Assembly: GCA_934511545.1 (NCBI GenBank)
Contig: CAKSWM010000001.1
Location: 1-23,340 of the forward strand
Direction: 5' to 3'
DNA from: an uncultured Oscillospiraceae bacterium
GTDB taxonomy: Bacteria; Bacillota; Clostridia; Oscillospirales; Oscillospiraceae
Length of the DNA: 23,340 nt
Below the pieces are notes generated by a model. It did no database searches and was not told the DNA's origin. It worked only from the letters and a program-made list of their open reading frames with translations. Made by a program: the position numbers and the translations under genes. Positions 1 to 9,827 of this stretch are shown here, piece after piece (position 1 is the first letter of the stretch; the number at the start of each line of letters is the position of its first letter).

Positions 1-1076
<1,076 letters not shown>

Positions 1077-1083
<7 letters not shown>

Positions 1084-1505
1084 GGTTCTCCCTCCTCAAC
1101 GGTTATCTCGCGCGAGTTCTCCCCCGTTTTCCGGAAGATAACGCGCCATTCGCTGCCATCAAAGGCCTCCTCAACGTTTTCGCTCCACTCGACGGCACAG
1201 ATGCCGTCCCTGGCAAGGTAATCCTCCCAGCCGATGTCGAAAAGCTCGTCGGCCGAGCCGAGGCGGTACATATCAAAATGGAAAAGCTCCGTTTTCCCCG
1301 GCTCGGAATACTCGTTCACTATCGTGAAGGTCGGACTGCACACGCGGCAGTCGAGACCCAGTCCCCGAGCCATTCCGCGCACGAGCGCCGTTTTGCCGCT
1401 GCCCAGTTCGCCATACATCGCAACAACGCTGCCCGCGGGCAGCCGTCCGGCAAGCTCCTGCCCTATCTTCTCGGTATCCTGTTCGGAATTTGAAAGGTAA
1501 ACCAT
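1077..1505 (-). CDS. tsaE: TsaE, t6A biosynthesis ATPase
   Basis: TsaE is a P-loop ATPase that drives turnover of the TsaBD complex during tRNA t6A37 synthesis. The Walker A motif GELGSGKT is at about residues 32-39 from this start. The family motif PTFTIVNEY follows at 58-66, then FDMYRL and an IGWEDYL...VEWSENV segment, all in TsaE order. Length is about 142 residues, normal. Start choice: a GTG at 1512-1514 would give a GTGA overlap with tsaD, but it lies only 2 bases after the GGAG site. The ATG at 1503-1505 sits 11 bases after it and I prefer it; the GTG start would add three residues. The 3-prime end overlaps tsaB by 7 bases, so the pair is probably translationally coupled. Confidence 0.93.
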
Positions 1506-1510
1506 CTTCG

Positions 1511-2512
1511 TCACAGCTCCATATTCGCATAGGCGTTGAGGTCGGACCCCGCCCGCACGCCCGCGAGAAATTCATAATATCCCTGTGCGCCGATCATCGC
1601 TCCGTTGTCGCCGCAGAGACGGAGCGGCGGCATATACAGCTTCTTCCCCGCCTTCTGAGCGGCTCGCTCAAAGTCGGCGCGGATGCGCGAGTTTGCCGCA
1701 ACGCCGCCGGCGACGACCAGCCTGTCATAGCCCAGTTCCTCCGCGGCGGCCATCGCTCGCGGCACGAGCATGTCCGAAACGGCGGCGCAGAACGACGCCG
1801 CAAGCGAGGCTCTGTCCAGCTCCTCGCCCTTCTGCTGCGCGTTGTGCGCGATGTTTATGACCGCCGTCTTGAGCCCCGAAAAGCTCATGTCATAGGGCGA
1901 GCCATCAATATGTACGCGCGGCAGAGCATATTTTTTGTCGTCGCCGCCCTTTGAAAGCTCGTCCACGGGCTTGCCGCCGGGATAGCCTAGCCCCAGCACG
2001 CGGGCAGTTTTGTCGAAGCACTCTCCCGCCGCGTCGTCCCGCGTCGCGCCGAGGATGCGCATGTCGGTGTAGCCGCGCACATCCACGATGAGCGTGTTGC
2101 CGCCGGATATCGCAAGGCAGAGAAACGGCGGCTCAAGCTCCGGATATGCAAGGTAATTCGCTGCGATATGCCCCCGGATGTGGTGCACCGGAACGAGCGG
2201 CACGCCCAGCGTCAGGGCCGCCGCCTTGGCAAAGTTCACCCCGACCAGCACGGCGCCGATAAGCCCCGGCGCATAGCTGACCGCGACGGCATTAATATCC
2301 TTTTTGGATACCTTTGCTTCAATTATCGCCCGTTCCGCCAACTGTGATATGACCTCGACATGTGAACGTGAGGCTATCTCCGGCACGACACCGCCGTAAA
2401 CGGCGTGCAGATCCGCCTGGGAGAATATCTGATCGGTCAGTATTTCGCGCCCGTCGCGCGTCAGCGCAACGGCGGTCTCGTCGCAGGTGGATTCTATCGA
2501 AAGTATTATCAT
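1511..2512 (-). CDS. tsaD: TsaD, tRNA N6-threonylcarbamoyladenosine transferase
   Basis: TsaD is the catalytic ASKHA-fold subunit that transfers the threonylcarbamoyl group from TC-AMP to A37 of tRNA. The protein has 333 residues, the usual length. It starts MIILSIESTCDETAVAL, the conserved SxESSCDET loop. The metal-binding histidines appear in HHIRGH (H111 and H115). AISGGNT, GGVAANSRIR and the C-terminal CGDNGAMIG with its metal-ligand aspartate are all present, so it should be active. Start ATG 2510-2512 overlaps the rimI stop by 4 bases (ATGA). The TC-AMP synthase TsaC/TsaC2 is not in this window and must be elsewhere in the genome. Confidence 0.97.
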   Translation of the reverse strand: MIILSIESTCDETAVALTRDGREILTDQIFSQADLHAVYGGVVPEIASRSHVEVISQLAERAIIEAKVSKKDINAVAVSYAPGLIGAVLVGVNFAKAAALTLGVPLVPVHHIRGHIAANYLAYPELEPPFLCLAISGGNTLIVDVRGYTDMRILGATRDDAAGECFDKTARVLGLGYPGGKPVDELSKGGDDKKYALPRVHIDGSPYDMSFSGLKTAVINIAHNAQQKGEELDRASLAASFCAAVSDMLVPRAMAAAEELGYDRLVVAGGVAANSRIRADFERAAQKAGKKLYMPPLRLCGDNGAMIGAQGYYEFLAGVRAGSDLNAYANMEL

Positions 2513-2982
2513 TTCAGGAAAGCTCCTTCCTTCAAGATGAGCTTCATCAGTATAGCATCTTCGTTTTCTTTTGAGTAGTAATTTTTCCTCCGCCCGACCG
2601 GCAGAAAGCCGAGCTTTTCATAAAGCGCCCGCGCCGCGGTGTTGGACTGCCTGACCTCAAGGTTGATCTCCCCGGCGCCCATTTCCGCGCACCGGGCAAT
2701 GCCCTCCCGCAGCAGCCGCTCCCCGAGACCGAGACCGCGGTACGGCGGGACCACGCCGATCCGGACGACCTCCGCCTCGTCCAGAACGTGCATCATGCAG
2801 ATATACCCCCACACGCCGCCCTCCGAAACACCGGCGAGGAAAATATGGTGCTCATCCGGAAGCTGCGAGGCAAACACCTTCTCGTCCCAAAAGTCGTCCT
2901 CATGGGCGAAACACCATGTATCCTTTTGAGCTATCTCTGCGAGCATTTGTCTCTCTACAGGCAATATTTCACTTTGCATCAT
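2509..2982 (-). CDS. rimI: RimI-type protein N-acetyltransferase (GNAT)
   Basis: A GNAT-fold acetyltransferase of the RimI type, which acetylates ribosomal protein S18 or other N-termini using acetyl-CoA. The pyrophosphate-binding motif A appears as VVPPYRGLGLGERLL (RGLGLG at about 82-87). It is followed by the diagnostic NTAARALYEKLGF and RRKNYYS segments near 114-137, which are typical of RimI and place it there rather than among generic GNATs. Length 157 is normal. Two consecutive ATG codons begin the gene (2980-2982 and 2977-2979). GGGAG precedes the first by 5 and the second by 8 bases, so either may be used. It overlaps polA by 14 bases and tsaD by 4. rimI commonly sits with tsaB/tsaD in Firmicutes. 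Confidence 0.93.
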   Translation of the reverse strand: MMQSEILPVERQMLAEIAQKDTWCFAHEDDFWDEKVFASQLPDEHHIFLAGVSEGGVWGYICMMHVLDEAEVVRIGVVPPYRGLGLGERLLREGIARCAEMGAGEINLEVRQSNTAARALYEKLGFLPVGRRKNYYSKENEDAILMKLILKEGAFLK

Positions 2983-5521
2983 ACCAGCTCCCGCCCGAAT
3001 GCGCCTCCACCGTCAGCGGAACGGAGAAGCTCACGGCGTTCTCCATCTCTTCGATGAGGATGTTTTTGACCAGCTCCGCATCGCCTTCGCCGCACTCGAC
3101 GATCAGTTCGTCGTGCACCTGCAAAACGAGCTTTGCGTCCGGACATTCGCTGCCCAGCCGCCTGTGGACGTTTATCATCGCAAGCTTTATCACGTCTGCC
3201 GCGGTGCCCTGTATTGGCATATTCAGCGCGACGCGCTCGCCGAAGGAACGCAGGTTGAAGTTGGAGGACTTCAGCTCCGGCAGAGGGCGGCGGCGGCCGA
3301 ACTGCGTCACGGCAAAGCCGTCCTCCCTCGCCTTTTCAACGGCGCGCTTCATATAGTCGCGCACTCCGTGGTATTTTTCAAGGTAGGCGTCGATATAGGC
3401 TCTGGCCTCCTGCTGGGGGACCTTTATATCCTGCGCCAGCGAGAACGCGGAAATGCCATAGACGATGCCGAAGTTAACGGCCTTGGCGTGGCTGCGCTGT
3501 GTTGGCGTGACCTCGGACAGCGGCACTCCGAAGACCTGCGAGGCCGTGACGGCGTGTATGTCCTCGCCGTGCAGAAAAGCGTTTTTCATTGCCTCGTCCC
3601 TCGAGATGTGCGCAAGGATGCGCAGCTCGATCTGGCTGTAGTCGGCGTCAACGAGCACTCTGCCCGCGGGCGCGACGAACATCCGGCGTATCTCGCCGCC
3701 GAGCTCGCGGCGGATGGGAATGTTCTGAAGATTCGGCTCCGCCGAGGACAGCCGTCCCGTCGCGGTGACGGTCATCTGGAAACGGGTGTGGACCCTGCCG
3801 TCGGGCGCGATGACCTTCAGAAGTCCGTCGGCGTAGGTCGATTTAAGCTTTGCAAGCATACGGTAATCGAGGATCAGTCCGATTATCGGGTGCTTGCCGC
3901 GCAGCGCTTCAAGCACGTCCGCGTTGGTGCTCCAGCCGGTCCTTGTCTTTTTCCCGGCGGGCAGCATCAGCTTTTCAAAGAGTATCGCGCCGAGCTGACG
4001 CGTGGAGTTGATGTTGAATTCTTCTCCCGCCAGCTCGTATATCGAGAGCGCAAGCTTATCTATCCCCTCCTTCAGGCTGTCGCCGAAGGATGAAAGCTCC
4101 TTTTTATCAACAAGGAACCCCGTCCGCTCCATATCCGCCAGCACGCGGCAGAGCGGCAGCTCCATGTCGTGCAGAAGCCTGTCCATGCCCGCTCCGCGCA
4201 GCTTTTCCTCAAGTGCTCCGCGCAGGAAAAACACGGCCTCCGCCCCCTGCATCTGTTCGCCGCAGTATCTTGATGAGAGATTTTTAAGCTCATATCCGTT
4301 ATCAGTTGACTCAAGCAGATAAGCCGCCAAAGCCGTGTCAAAACAGAAGCCCTCTGCGGGAAGCCCCTCGTCCAGAAGGCGGACGATCAGGTCCTTGACA
4401 TTGTGGGAAACGAGCTTCACCTCTCCGGAAAACAGCCAGGAAAGAAACTCGCGGCTTTCCATCGGCAGAGCGCCTCCGTCGAGCGTGTAAACGCTTTTCC
4501 CGTCGCAAAGCTCAAGCTCCTCGGGCCGGCCGGGCGCATATACGGCGATATATTCCGCGCGGGAAACAGCCTCCCTTATCTCATCCGGCAAAGCGGAGCG
4601 CCTTTCGCAGGCCTTTCGGGCGGACGCCGGCGCGGCGGGCGCTTCCCCGTCCCGCTCGACGCCCCATTTTTCGATGAACCGCATGAAGCCGAGTCTGGTG
4701 AAAATGTCGTATACGGCGGCGCCGTAGCTCTGCTCAAACAGCGCCTTCTGCGGCTCAAAATCGAGCGGAGCATCGGTTTTGATGGTCGCCAGGGCATAGG
4801 ACATTTTCGCGCTCTCCGCGCCCTCAGCGAGCTTTTTCCGCACTCCGGGCTTTACGTCCAGCGTCTCGAGCCCGGCATATATCTGCTCCAGGCTGCCGAA
4901 GCGCCGGATAAGGTCGAGCGCCGTCTTTTCGCCGACGCCGGGCACGCCCGGTATATTGTCCGAGCTGTCGCCCATCAGAGCCTTGAGATCGACCATTTTC
5001 GGCGGTTCAAAGCCATATTCCTCCTCAAAGCGCGCCGGGGTATAGTCCGTCGTTTCGGTCTGTCCCATGCGCGTTTTGACGTGTTTCACGGTGACGCGGT
5101 CGTTTATGAGCTGGAAGCTGTCCTTATCTCCCGTGACGACGACACAGTCCCAGCCGGTCTCTGCGCACCTGCGGCTGACCGTGCCGATAATGTCGTCGGC
5201 CTCATATCCCTCGAGCTCGAGGCGCAGAACCCCCATCGCGTCCAGCACCTCTTTCAGCAGCGGCATCTGAACGGCAAGCTCCTCCGGCATACCCTTGCGC
5301 TGAGCCTTGTAGCCGTCGAACCGCCTGTGGCGGAAGGTCGGCGCGGCAAGGTCAAACGCAACGCACAGCGCCTCCGGAGCTTCGTCGCCGAGCAGCCGGT
5401 GCAGTATGCTCAGAAATCCGTAGATCCCGTTTGTCGGCGTTCCATCCGGCGCGTTGAGCATCCTTATACCGTAATAGGCGCGGTTGACGATGCTGTTGCC
5501 GTCAAGGATCATCAATTTCAT
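2969..5521 (-). CDS. polA: DNA polymerase I
   Basis: Repair and Okazaki-fragment-processing polymerase, 850 residues. Residues 1 to about 290 are the 5-prime to 3-prime nuclease (ILDGNSIVNRAYYG, GYEADDIIGT, VVTGDKDSFQLI, DNIPGVPGVGEKTA). Residues about 300-460 form a ribonuclease-H-like 3-prime exonuclease remnant. The polymerase domain has motif A DADYSQIELR at about 625-634, motif B RSHAKAVNFGIVYG at about 676-689 and motif C VHDE at about 802-805. In the middle domain I cannot find the D-x-E of exonuclease motif I or a clear YxxxD motif III, so proofreading is probably absent, as in Taq and Bacillus Pol I. Start ATG 5519-5521 overlaps the upstream M32 gene by 4 bases. Polymerase and flap nuclease functions look intact. 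Confidence 0.97.
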   Translation of the reverse strand: MKLMILDGNSIVNRAYYGIRMLNAPDGTPTNGIYGFLSILHRLLGDEAPEALCVAFDLAAPTFRHRRFDGYKAQRKGMPEELAVQMPLLKEVLDAMGVLRLELEGYEADDIIGTVSRRCAETGWDCVVVTGDKDSFQLINDRVTVKHVKTRMGQTETTDYTPARFEEEYGFEPPKMVDLKALMGDSSDNIPGVPGVGEKTALDLIRRFGSLEQIYAGLETLDVKPGVRKKLAEGAESAKMSYALATIKTDAPLDFEPQKALFEQSYGAAVYDIFTRLGFMRFIEKWGVERDGEAPAAPASARKACERRSALPDEIREAVSRAEYIAVYAPGRPEELELCDGKSVYTLDGGALPMESREFLSWLFSGEVKLVSHNVKDLIVRLLDEGLPAEGFCFDTALAAYLLESTDNGYELKNLSSRYCGEQMQGAEAVFFLRGALEEKLRGAGMDRLLHDMELPLCRVLADMERTGFLVDKKELSSFGDSLKEGIDKLALSIYELAGEEFNINSTRQLGAILFEKLMLPAGKKTRTGWSTNADVLEALRGKHPIIGLILDYRMLAKLKSTYADGLLKVIAPDGRVHTRFQMTVTATGRLSSAEPNLQNIPIRRELGGEIRRMFVAPAGRVLVDADYSQIELRILAHISRDEAMKNAFLHGEDIHAVTASQVFGVPLSEVTPTQRSHAKAVNFGIVYGISAFSLAQDIKVPQQEARAYIDAYLEKYHGVRDYMKRAVEKAREDGFAVTQFGRRRPLPELKSSNFNLRSFGERVALNMPIQGTAADVIKLAMINVHRRLGSECPDAKLVLQVHDELIVECGEGDAELVKNILIEEMENAVSFSVPLTVEAHSGGSWYDAK

Positions 5522-7014
5522 AGATCATATATCTCCGTAAACTTTTTCGTCAGATAGTCGGTATAGTACTTCGCGTCGAATTTGCCGCAGACACGCTCAA
5601 AAAGCTCCCGCGGGTCGTAAAGGCTGCCATACTTGTGGATGTGCCCGCGCAGCCAGTCGGTTATGGGCGCAAGGTCGCCCTTCTCAAGCGCCGACTTTAC
5701 ATCCACATCTTTTTTCATCACGCTGAGCATCTGCGCGCCGTATGCGTTGCCGAGGGCATAGGACGGGAAATAGCCGATGCTGCCGCCGGCCCAGTGGCTG
5801 TCCTGCAAAACTCCGCGGGCGTCGTCCGGCACCTCGACGCCGAGAACCTCCCTGTACATACGGTTCCACTCCGCGGGCAGCTCGGAAACGGAGAGTTCTC
5901 CCGAAATGAGTTTTTTCTCCAGTTCGTATCTTATATAGATATGGAGGCAGTAGGTAAGCTCGTCGGACTCCGTCCTTATCAGCGAGGGCTCGCCGATATT
6001 GACGGCGCGGAAGAACTCCTTTTCGCCGACTCCGTCAAGCTGTTCGGGGAAGATATCCTTTATTATCGGGAATATGGCGGAGACAAATTCTTCCGACCGG
6101 CCGACGATGTTCTCATAAAAGCGGGACTGGCTTTCATGAATGCCCATGGAGGCTCCGCCGGAAACGGCCGTGTACTGATATTCGTCCGCTATGCCGAGCT
6201 CGTAAAGCGCGTGTCCGCCCTCGTGGATGACGCTGTACATCGAGGATGCAAGGTCGTTTTCGTAATAGTGCGTCGTGATGCGGACGTCGCGGTTGTTGAA
6301 GTTGGTCGTAAACGGGTGTTCGCTTTCGGCAAGGCCGCAGTACTCCCGGTCGATGCCCATGACCTCCATGAGCCTGTCCGCAAGCATCTTCTGTCCCGCC
6401 GCGGGATAGAATTTATGCATGAAGGAGTCGTCCGGGCGCGGCTTTGCGGCAACACGCCTGACCAACGGCACTATCGTATCCCGGAGTTCCGCAAAAAAGG
6501 CGTCGAGCATCTCCATGTCCACGCCGCGCTCATATTCGTTCAGAAGCGCGTCATAGGGCTTCTTGTCCGGGTCATAGTATCCGGCAAAGCGGCGGTTCGT
6601 CTCAACGATCTTCTCAAGATAGGGCGCGAAGGACGCAAAGTCGCTGTTTTTCTTCGCCTTTTCCCAGACGGTCTCGGCTTCGTTGAGCAGGACGGTATAT
6701 TCAACGTATTCGTCCATGGGGATGCGCCGCAGCTGGTCATAATTGCGTCTTAAAAGCTCCGTCTCGCGGGCCGTCGCCTCGTCGAGCTCCCGCTCATGCC
6801 GGCCGAGGAAGTCCAGCAGCCGCTCCATCTCCTCCCCCGCCGTGAGCTTATAGCTCTCTCCGGAGAGTATGCCGAGCGTTCTGCCGCGGCCTTCGTCCGT
6901 GCCCTTGGGCGCAACGGTGACCGCGTCGAGATAAATAACGCCCATGGCATGGCCGTAAGCCGCGAGCTTTGCTTCTATTTCCTTTAGCTGTTCAATCGCC
7001 TGTTTCAGTTCCAT
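5518..7014 (-). CDS. M32-family metallocarboxypeptidase (carboxypeptidase Taq type)
   Basis: A cytoplasmic zinc carboxypeptidase that trims C-terminal residues from peptides. The protein has 498 residues, typical of M32. The zinc motif HEGGH is at 264-268. The family-specific HESQSRFYEN is at 293-302, its first glutamate being the expected third metal ligand. HPFT at about 233-236 and a largely helical composition also fit. No signal peptide is visible. Start ATG 7012-7014 follows AAGG by 9 bases and lies just after the end of the DUF5131 gene (6-base gap). The stop overlaps polA by 4 bases. Its role inside a DNA-repair and tRNA-modification operon is not obvious; general peptide turnover is the safe reading. 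Confidence 0.95.
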   Translation of the reverse strand: MELKQAIEQLKEIEAKLAAYGHAMGVIYLDAVTVAPKGTDEGRGRTLGILSGESYKLTAGEEMERLLDFLGRHERELDEATARETELLRRNYDQLRRIPMDEYVEYTVLLNEAETVWEKAKKNSDFASFAPYLEKIVETNRRFAGYYDPDKKPYDALLNEYERGVDMEMLDAFFAELRDTIVPLVRRVAAKPRPDDSFMHKFYPAAGQKMLADRLMEVMGIDREYCGLAESEHPFTTNFNNRDVRITTHYYENDLASSMYSVIHEGGHALYELGIADEYQYTAVSGGASMGIHESQSRFYENIVGRSEEFVSAIFPIIKDIFPEQLDGVGEKEFFRAVNIGEPSLIRTESDELTYCLHIYIRYELEKKLISGELSVSELPAEWNRMYREVLGVEVPDDARGVLQDSHWAGGSIGYFPSYALGNAYGAQMLSVMKKDVDVKSALEKGDLAPITDWLRGHIHKYGSLYDPRELFERVCGKFDAKYYTDYLTKKFTEIYDL

Positions 7015-7020
7015 TGTTTT

Positions 7021-7758
7021 TCACCTTTCCCCGGTCGTCCAGACCGGATAGTAATCGATATTGGCCTTCCTGGCCTGCATATGCTGAAATTTTCTCTCAA
7101 TACGATACAGTTTGCCGTCCTTTATGAATTTCGCGCCCGTCTGCTTGAAATAGAACGGAACGCCCGCCTCCATACACTGCTCACGCAGGTCAAGTATCCA
7201 CTCATACCGGCATGGTCTCGCCTCCGGACCGGATTCCCCGCCGGCGGTGACCTGGACGATCTCGTCCGAGAGATAGTCCCGCAGGTCGATATGGGACAAA
7301 AGCGGCTCGCAGACGATGTATTTGTGCTTTACCGGGGCATCCAGGAATATCGGCAGACGATAATCCGCCCTGTCCTGATTTTCACAGGTACAGCAGACCT
7401 CAACATTGTCCCAGCCGCCGCCCCAGCCCTGCGGTTTGCATATATCAAAACGGTCGATGCGCTTTGTGATGAACAGGAACCGCAGGTCCTGCCGCTGCCG
7501 TATCATGTCCCAGGCGTCCAGCCGCCAGGGATCCGCATCCTCGAGCAGAAAATCGGAGGTAAAGCAGGTCCAGACCCGCGCTCCCGGCGGGATCTTGTAT
7601 TCTCCCTGCCGGTTTCTGCGGATGGGCAGGTCGAAATCCCCGGTCCTGCGCACATCGGAGGCGTCGCGGCCGTAGCGCTCGTCCGTGCGGTATACATAGC
7701 AGTTGCGGCAGCCCTCGGAAAGCTTGCGGCAGCCGTGCCACGGGTTCCAGTTCGCCAT
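7021..7758 (-). CDS. DUF5131 / phage Gp37-Gp68-type three-cysteine protein
   Basis: Function unknown. The 245-residue protein matches my recollection of the Gp37/Gp68 (DUF5131) family. It begins WNPWHGCRKLSEGCRNCY, with Cys10, Cys17 and Cys20 (C-x6-C-x2-C). It carries the conserved GGESGPEARPC at 173-183 and PFYFKQTG near 201-208. A second cysteine group, CCTC, is at 122-125. The N-terminal cysteine trio resembles a metal or Fe-S site, and the family has been suspected of radical-SAM-like chemistry; that is inference. Some relatives are encoded beside a TcmP partner protein, and none is seen here. The gene starts 1 base after the uvrB stop and ends 6 bases before the M32 gene, so it is co-transcribed with DNA-repair genes. 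Composition resembles its neighbours, with no sign of recent transfer. Confidence 0.85.
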   Translation of the reverse strand: MANWNPWHGCRKLSEGCRNCYVYRTDERYGRDASDVRRTGDFDLPIRRNRQGEYKIPPGARVWTCFTSDFLLEDADPWRLDAWDMIRQRQDLRFLFITKRIDRFDICKPQGWGGGWDNVEVCCTCENQDRADYRLPIFLDAPVKHKYIVCEPLLSHIDLRDYLSDEIVQVTAGGESGPEARPCRYEWILDLREQCMEAGVPFYFKQTGAKFIKDGKLYRIERKFQHMQARKANIDYYPVWTTGER

Positions 7759-7759
7759 A

Positions 7760-9727
7760 TCACTTCTCGCCCCTGAGCTTTATCAGCCTGTCGCGCAGAA
7801 CGGCGGCATATTCGAACTCCAACATCCGCGCGGCTTCCTTCATCTGCTTTTCGAGCTTCTCTATCGCCTGCTTCCGCTCGTGTGCGGTCATGCGGACGCC
7901 CTCTTCCTCGCGCAGAGGCTCTTCCGCCTCGCCGGATATCTCGATAAGCGCGCGAACGCTCTTGATTATCGTTTTCGGCGTTATGCCGTTTTTGCGGTTG
8001 TATTCCTGCTGCTTGGCGCGGCGGCGCTCGGTCTCGGTTATGGCCGCATCCATGCTCCGGGTAATGGTGTCCGCATACATGATGACCTTGCCGTCCGCGT
8101 TTCGCGCCGCGCGGCCTATCGTCTGGATAAGGCTGGTCTCGCTGCGCAGGAATCCCTCCTTGTCGGCGTCGAGTATGGCGACGAGCGATACCTCCGGCAG
8201 GTCAAGGCCCTCGCGCAGAAGGTTGATGCCGATGAGCACGTCGAACTCGCCCAGGCGCAGATCGCGTATGATCTCCATGCGCTCGATCGCTCCGATGTCG
8301 TGGTGCATATAGCGGCAGCGGATACCGGCGTTGGTCAGATAGTCCGTCAGATCCTCCGCCATGCGCTTGGTGAGCGTCGTGACGAGCGTTCTCTGCCCGT
8401 GTTCGACGCGCAGATTGATCTCGTTTATAAGATCGTCAATCTGACCCTCGACGGGCCGCACCTCGATCTCCGGATCGAGCAGCCCCGTCGGACGTATGAT
8501 CTGCTCCGCGATCTGAGCGGAACGCTCGCGCTCATAGTCGGAGGGCGTCGCCGAGACATAGACAACCTGGTTTACGCGCTCGGCAAACTCGCCGAACTTC
8601 AGCGGCCGGTTGTCGAAGGCGCAGGGCAGGCGGAAGCCGTACTGCACGAGCGTCTCCTTGCGCGCGCGGTCCCCGGCGTACATCGCGCGGACCTGCGGCA
8701 GCGTGACGTGGCTCTCATCGATGAACATGATGAAATCTTTGGGGAAATAATCCAGAAGTGTCATCGGCGGCGAGCCGGGCGCGCGCCCGGATATGATGCG
8801 GCTGTAATTCTCGATTCCGGAGCAGTAACCCAGCTCCTGCATCATCTCGATGTCGAAGTTTGTGCGCTGTGCAATGCGCTGCGCCTCGATCAGCTTGCCG
8901 TTCTCCTCAAAATACCGGACCCGCTCGTCGCACTCGCGGCGTATCTCTTCTATCGCGCGCTCCATCTTTTCGTGTGTCGTGACATAGTGCGACGCGGGAT
9001 ATATCGCAACATGGCTGAGACTGCGCCGCGGTGCCCCCGTCACGGTGTTTATTTCGCTTATCCGGTCGATCTCGTCGCCGAAGAACTCAACGCGTATGGC
9101 ATAGTCGTTTGCGTAAACTGGGAAGATCTCAACCGTGTCGCCGCGGACGCGGAACATATTGCGGTCGAAGGCGACGTCGTTCCGCTCATAGCGGATGTCA
9201 ACGAGCTTTCTCAGAAGCTCGTCGCGGTCACGCTTCTGTCCCGGACGCAGAGAGATGACCATGTTCGCATAATCGATCGGGTCGCCGAGACCGTATATAC
9301 AGGAAACGGAGGACACGACAATCACGTCTCTCCGCTCAAAAAGGCTGGAGGTCGCCGAATGGCGCAGGCGCTCGATCTCGTCGTTTATGGAGCTGTCCTT
9401 TTCGATAAAGGTGTCCGTGTTCGGTATATAGGCCTCCGGCTGGTAGTAGTCGTAATAGGAAACGAAGTATTCGACCGCGTTGTCCGGAAAAAACTCGCGG
9501 AACTCGGAACAGAGCTGCGCGGCCAGCGTCTTGTTATGCGCCAGAACGAGCGTCGGTCTCTGAAGGCGCTCTATGACCTTTGCCATCGTGTAGGTTTTTC
9601 CCGAGCCGGTAACGCCGAGCAGCGTCTGCTCCTCAAAGCCCAGCTCGAGTCCTTTTGCGAGGGCGTCTATGGCCTCCGGCTGGTCACCGGAAGGCTTGTA
9701 TTCGCTTACAACATGAAAATCCGGCAT
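7760..9727 (-). CDS. uvrB: UvrB, excinuclease ABC subunit B
   Basis: The damage-verifying helicase-like subunit of nucleotide excision repair, loaded by UvrA and acting with UvrC. The protein has 655 residues. Visible are the Walker A GVTGSGKT at about 38-45, [11 protein letters not shown], the DNA-clamping hairpin [12 protein letters not shown], the DESH box, the IGRAARN helicase motif and the C-terminal UVR domain ([23 protein letters not shown]) that contacts UvrC. Start: an in-frame TTG five codons upstream lies inside the ribosome-binding site. The ATG at 9725-9727 follows GGGAGG (9735-9740) by 7 bases and begins [10 protein letters not shown], the normal UvrB N-terminus, so I use it. 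uvrA is not adjacent. The gene is first in a nine-gene operon with its own promoter. Confidence 0.97.
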   Translation of the reverse strand: MPDFHVVSEYKPSGDQPEAIDALAKGLELGFEEQTLLGVTGSGKTYTMAKVIERLQRPTLVLAHNKTLAAQLCSEFREFFPDNAVEYFVSYYDYYQPEAYIPNTDTFIEKDSSINDEIERLRHSATSSLFERRDVIVVSSVSCIYGLGDPIDYANMVISLRPGQKRDRDELLRKLVDIRYERNDVAFDRNMFRVRGDTVEIFPVYANDYAIRVEFFGDEIDRISEINTVTGAPRRSLSHVAIYPASHYVTTHEKMERAIEEIRRECDERVRYFEENGKLIEAQRIAQRTNFDIEMMQELGYCSGIENYSRIISGRAPGSPPMTLLDYFPKDFIMFIDESHVTLPQVRAMYAGDRARKETLVQYGFRLPCAFDNRPLKFGEFAERVNQVVYVSATPSDYERERSAQIAEQIIRPTGLLDPEIEVRPVEGQIDDLINEINLRVEHGQRTLVTTLTKRMAEDLTDYLTNAGIRCRYMHHDIGAIERMEIIRDLRLGEFDVLIGINLLREGLDLPEVSLVAILDADKEGFLRSETSLIQTIGRAARNADGKVIMYADTITRSMDAAITETERRRAKQQEYNRKNGITPKTIIKSVRALIEISGEAEEPLREEEGVRMTAHERKQAIEKLEKQMKEAARMLEFEYAAVLRDRLIKLRGEK

Positions 9728-9761
9728 TTCTGTGCCTCCCAAGCAAGTGTCTTAATATATT

Positions 9762-9790
9762 ATTGTATCACATTCCGTACATAAAGCAAA
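9762..9790 (-). promoter_or_regulatory. Promoter of the uvrB-polA-tsa-upp operon
   Basis: Read on the minus strand, the -10 hexamer TACAAT (9762-9767) has a 17-base spacer from a weak -35 TTTGCT (9785-9790). Transcription would start near 9755, giving a leader of about 28 bases before the uvrB ATG. The weak -35 is embedded between two direct repeats (9769-9777 and 9791-9799), which suggests regulation. This is the only clear promoter I see for the nine genes downstream. Confidence 0.7.
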
Positions 9791-9799
9791 CACATTCCG
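9769..9799 (-). repeat. Direct repeat pair bracketing the uvrB -35 box
   Basis: The 9-mer CGGAATGTG (minus strand) occurs twice, at 9791-9799 and 9769-9777. The copies start 22 bases apart, about two helical turns. One lies just upstream of the -35 hexamer and the other lies in the -10/-35 spacer, a geometry suited to a repressor or activator dimer. No regulator was identified. Confidence 0.5.
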
Positions 9800-9823
9800 C
9801 CGGGAAGATGTATTTCCCGGCGG
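9797..9823 (-). other. Second hairpin between MATE terminator and uvrB promoter
   Basis: A perfect 10-base-pair inverted repeat (9797-9806 with 9814-9823) and a 7-base loop. No T-run follows on the minus strand, so it is not a typical terminator there. It may be a backup or processing hairpin for the MATE transcript. It partly overlaps the upstream copy of the direct repeat at the uvrB promoter. Confidence 0.6.
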
Positions 9824-9827
9824 ATAC

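Noticed and set aside
4403..5557. A 384-codon open frame on the plus strand opposite polA
   Set aside because: Antisense of conserved polA nuclease-domain coding sequence, with no motif or ribosome-binding site of its own.
9728..9742. Longer UvrB start at TTG 9740-9742
   Set aside because: The codon lies inside the GGGAGG ribosome-binding site of the ATG at 9725-9727, and the extra five residues are not part of the UvrB N-terminus.
7703..9784. A 693-codon open frame on the plus strand opposite uvrB
   Set aside because: uvrB on the minus strand has full family motifs, a promoter and a ribosome-binding site. The plus-strand frame shows no recognisable motif and is a stop-poor antisense shadow of a GC-rich gene.
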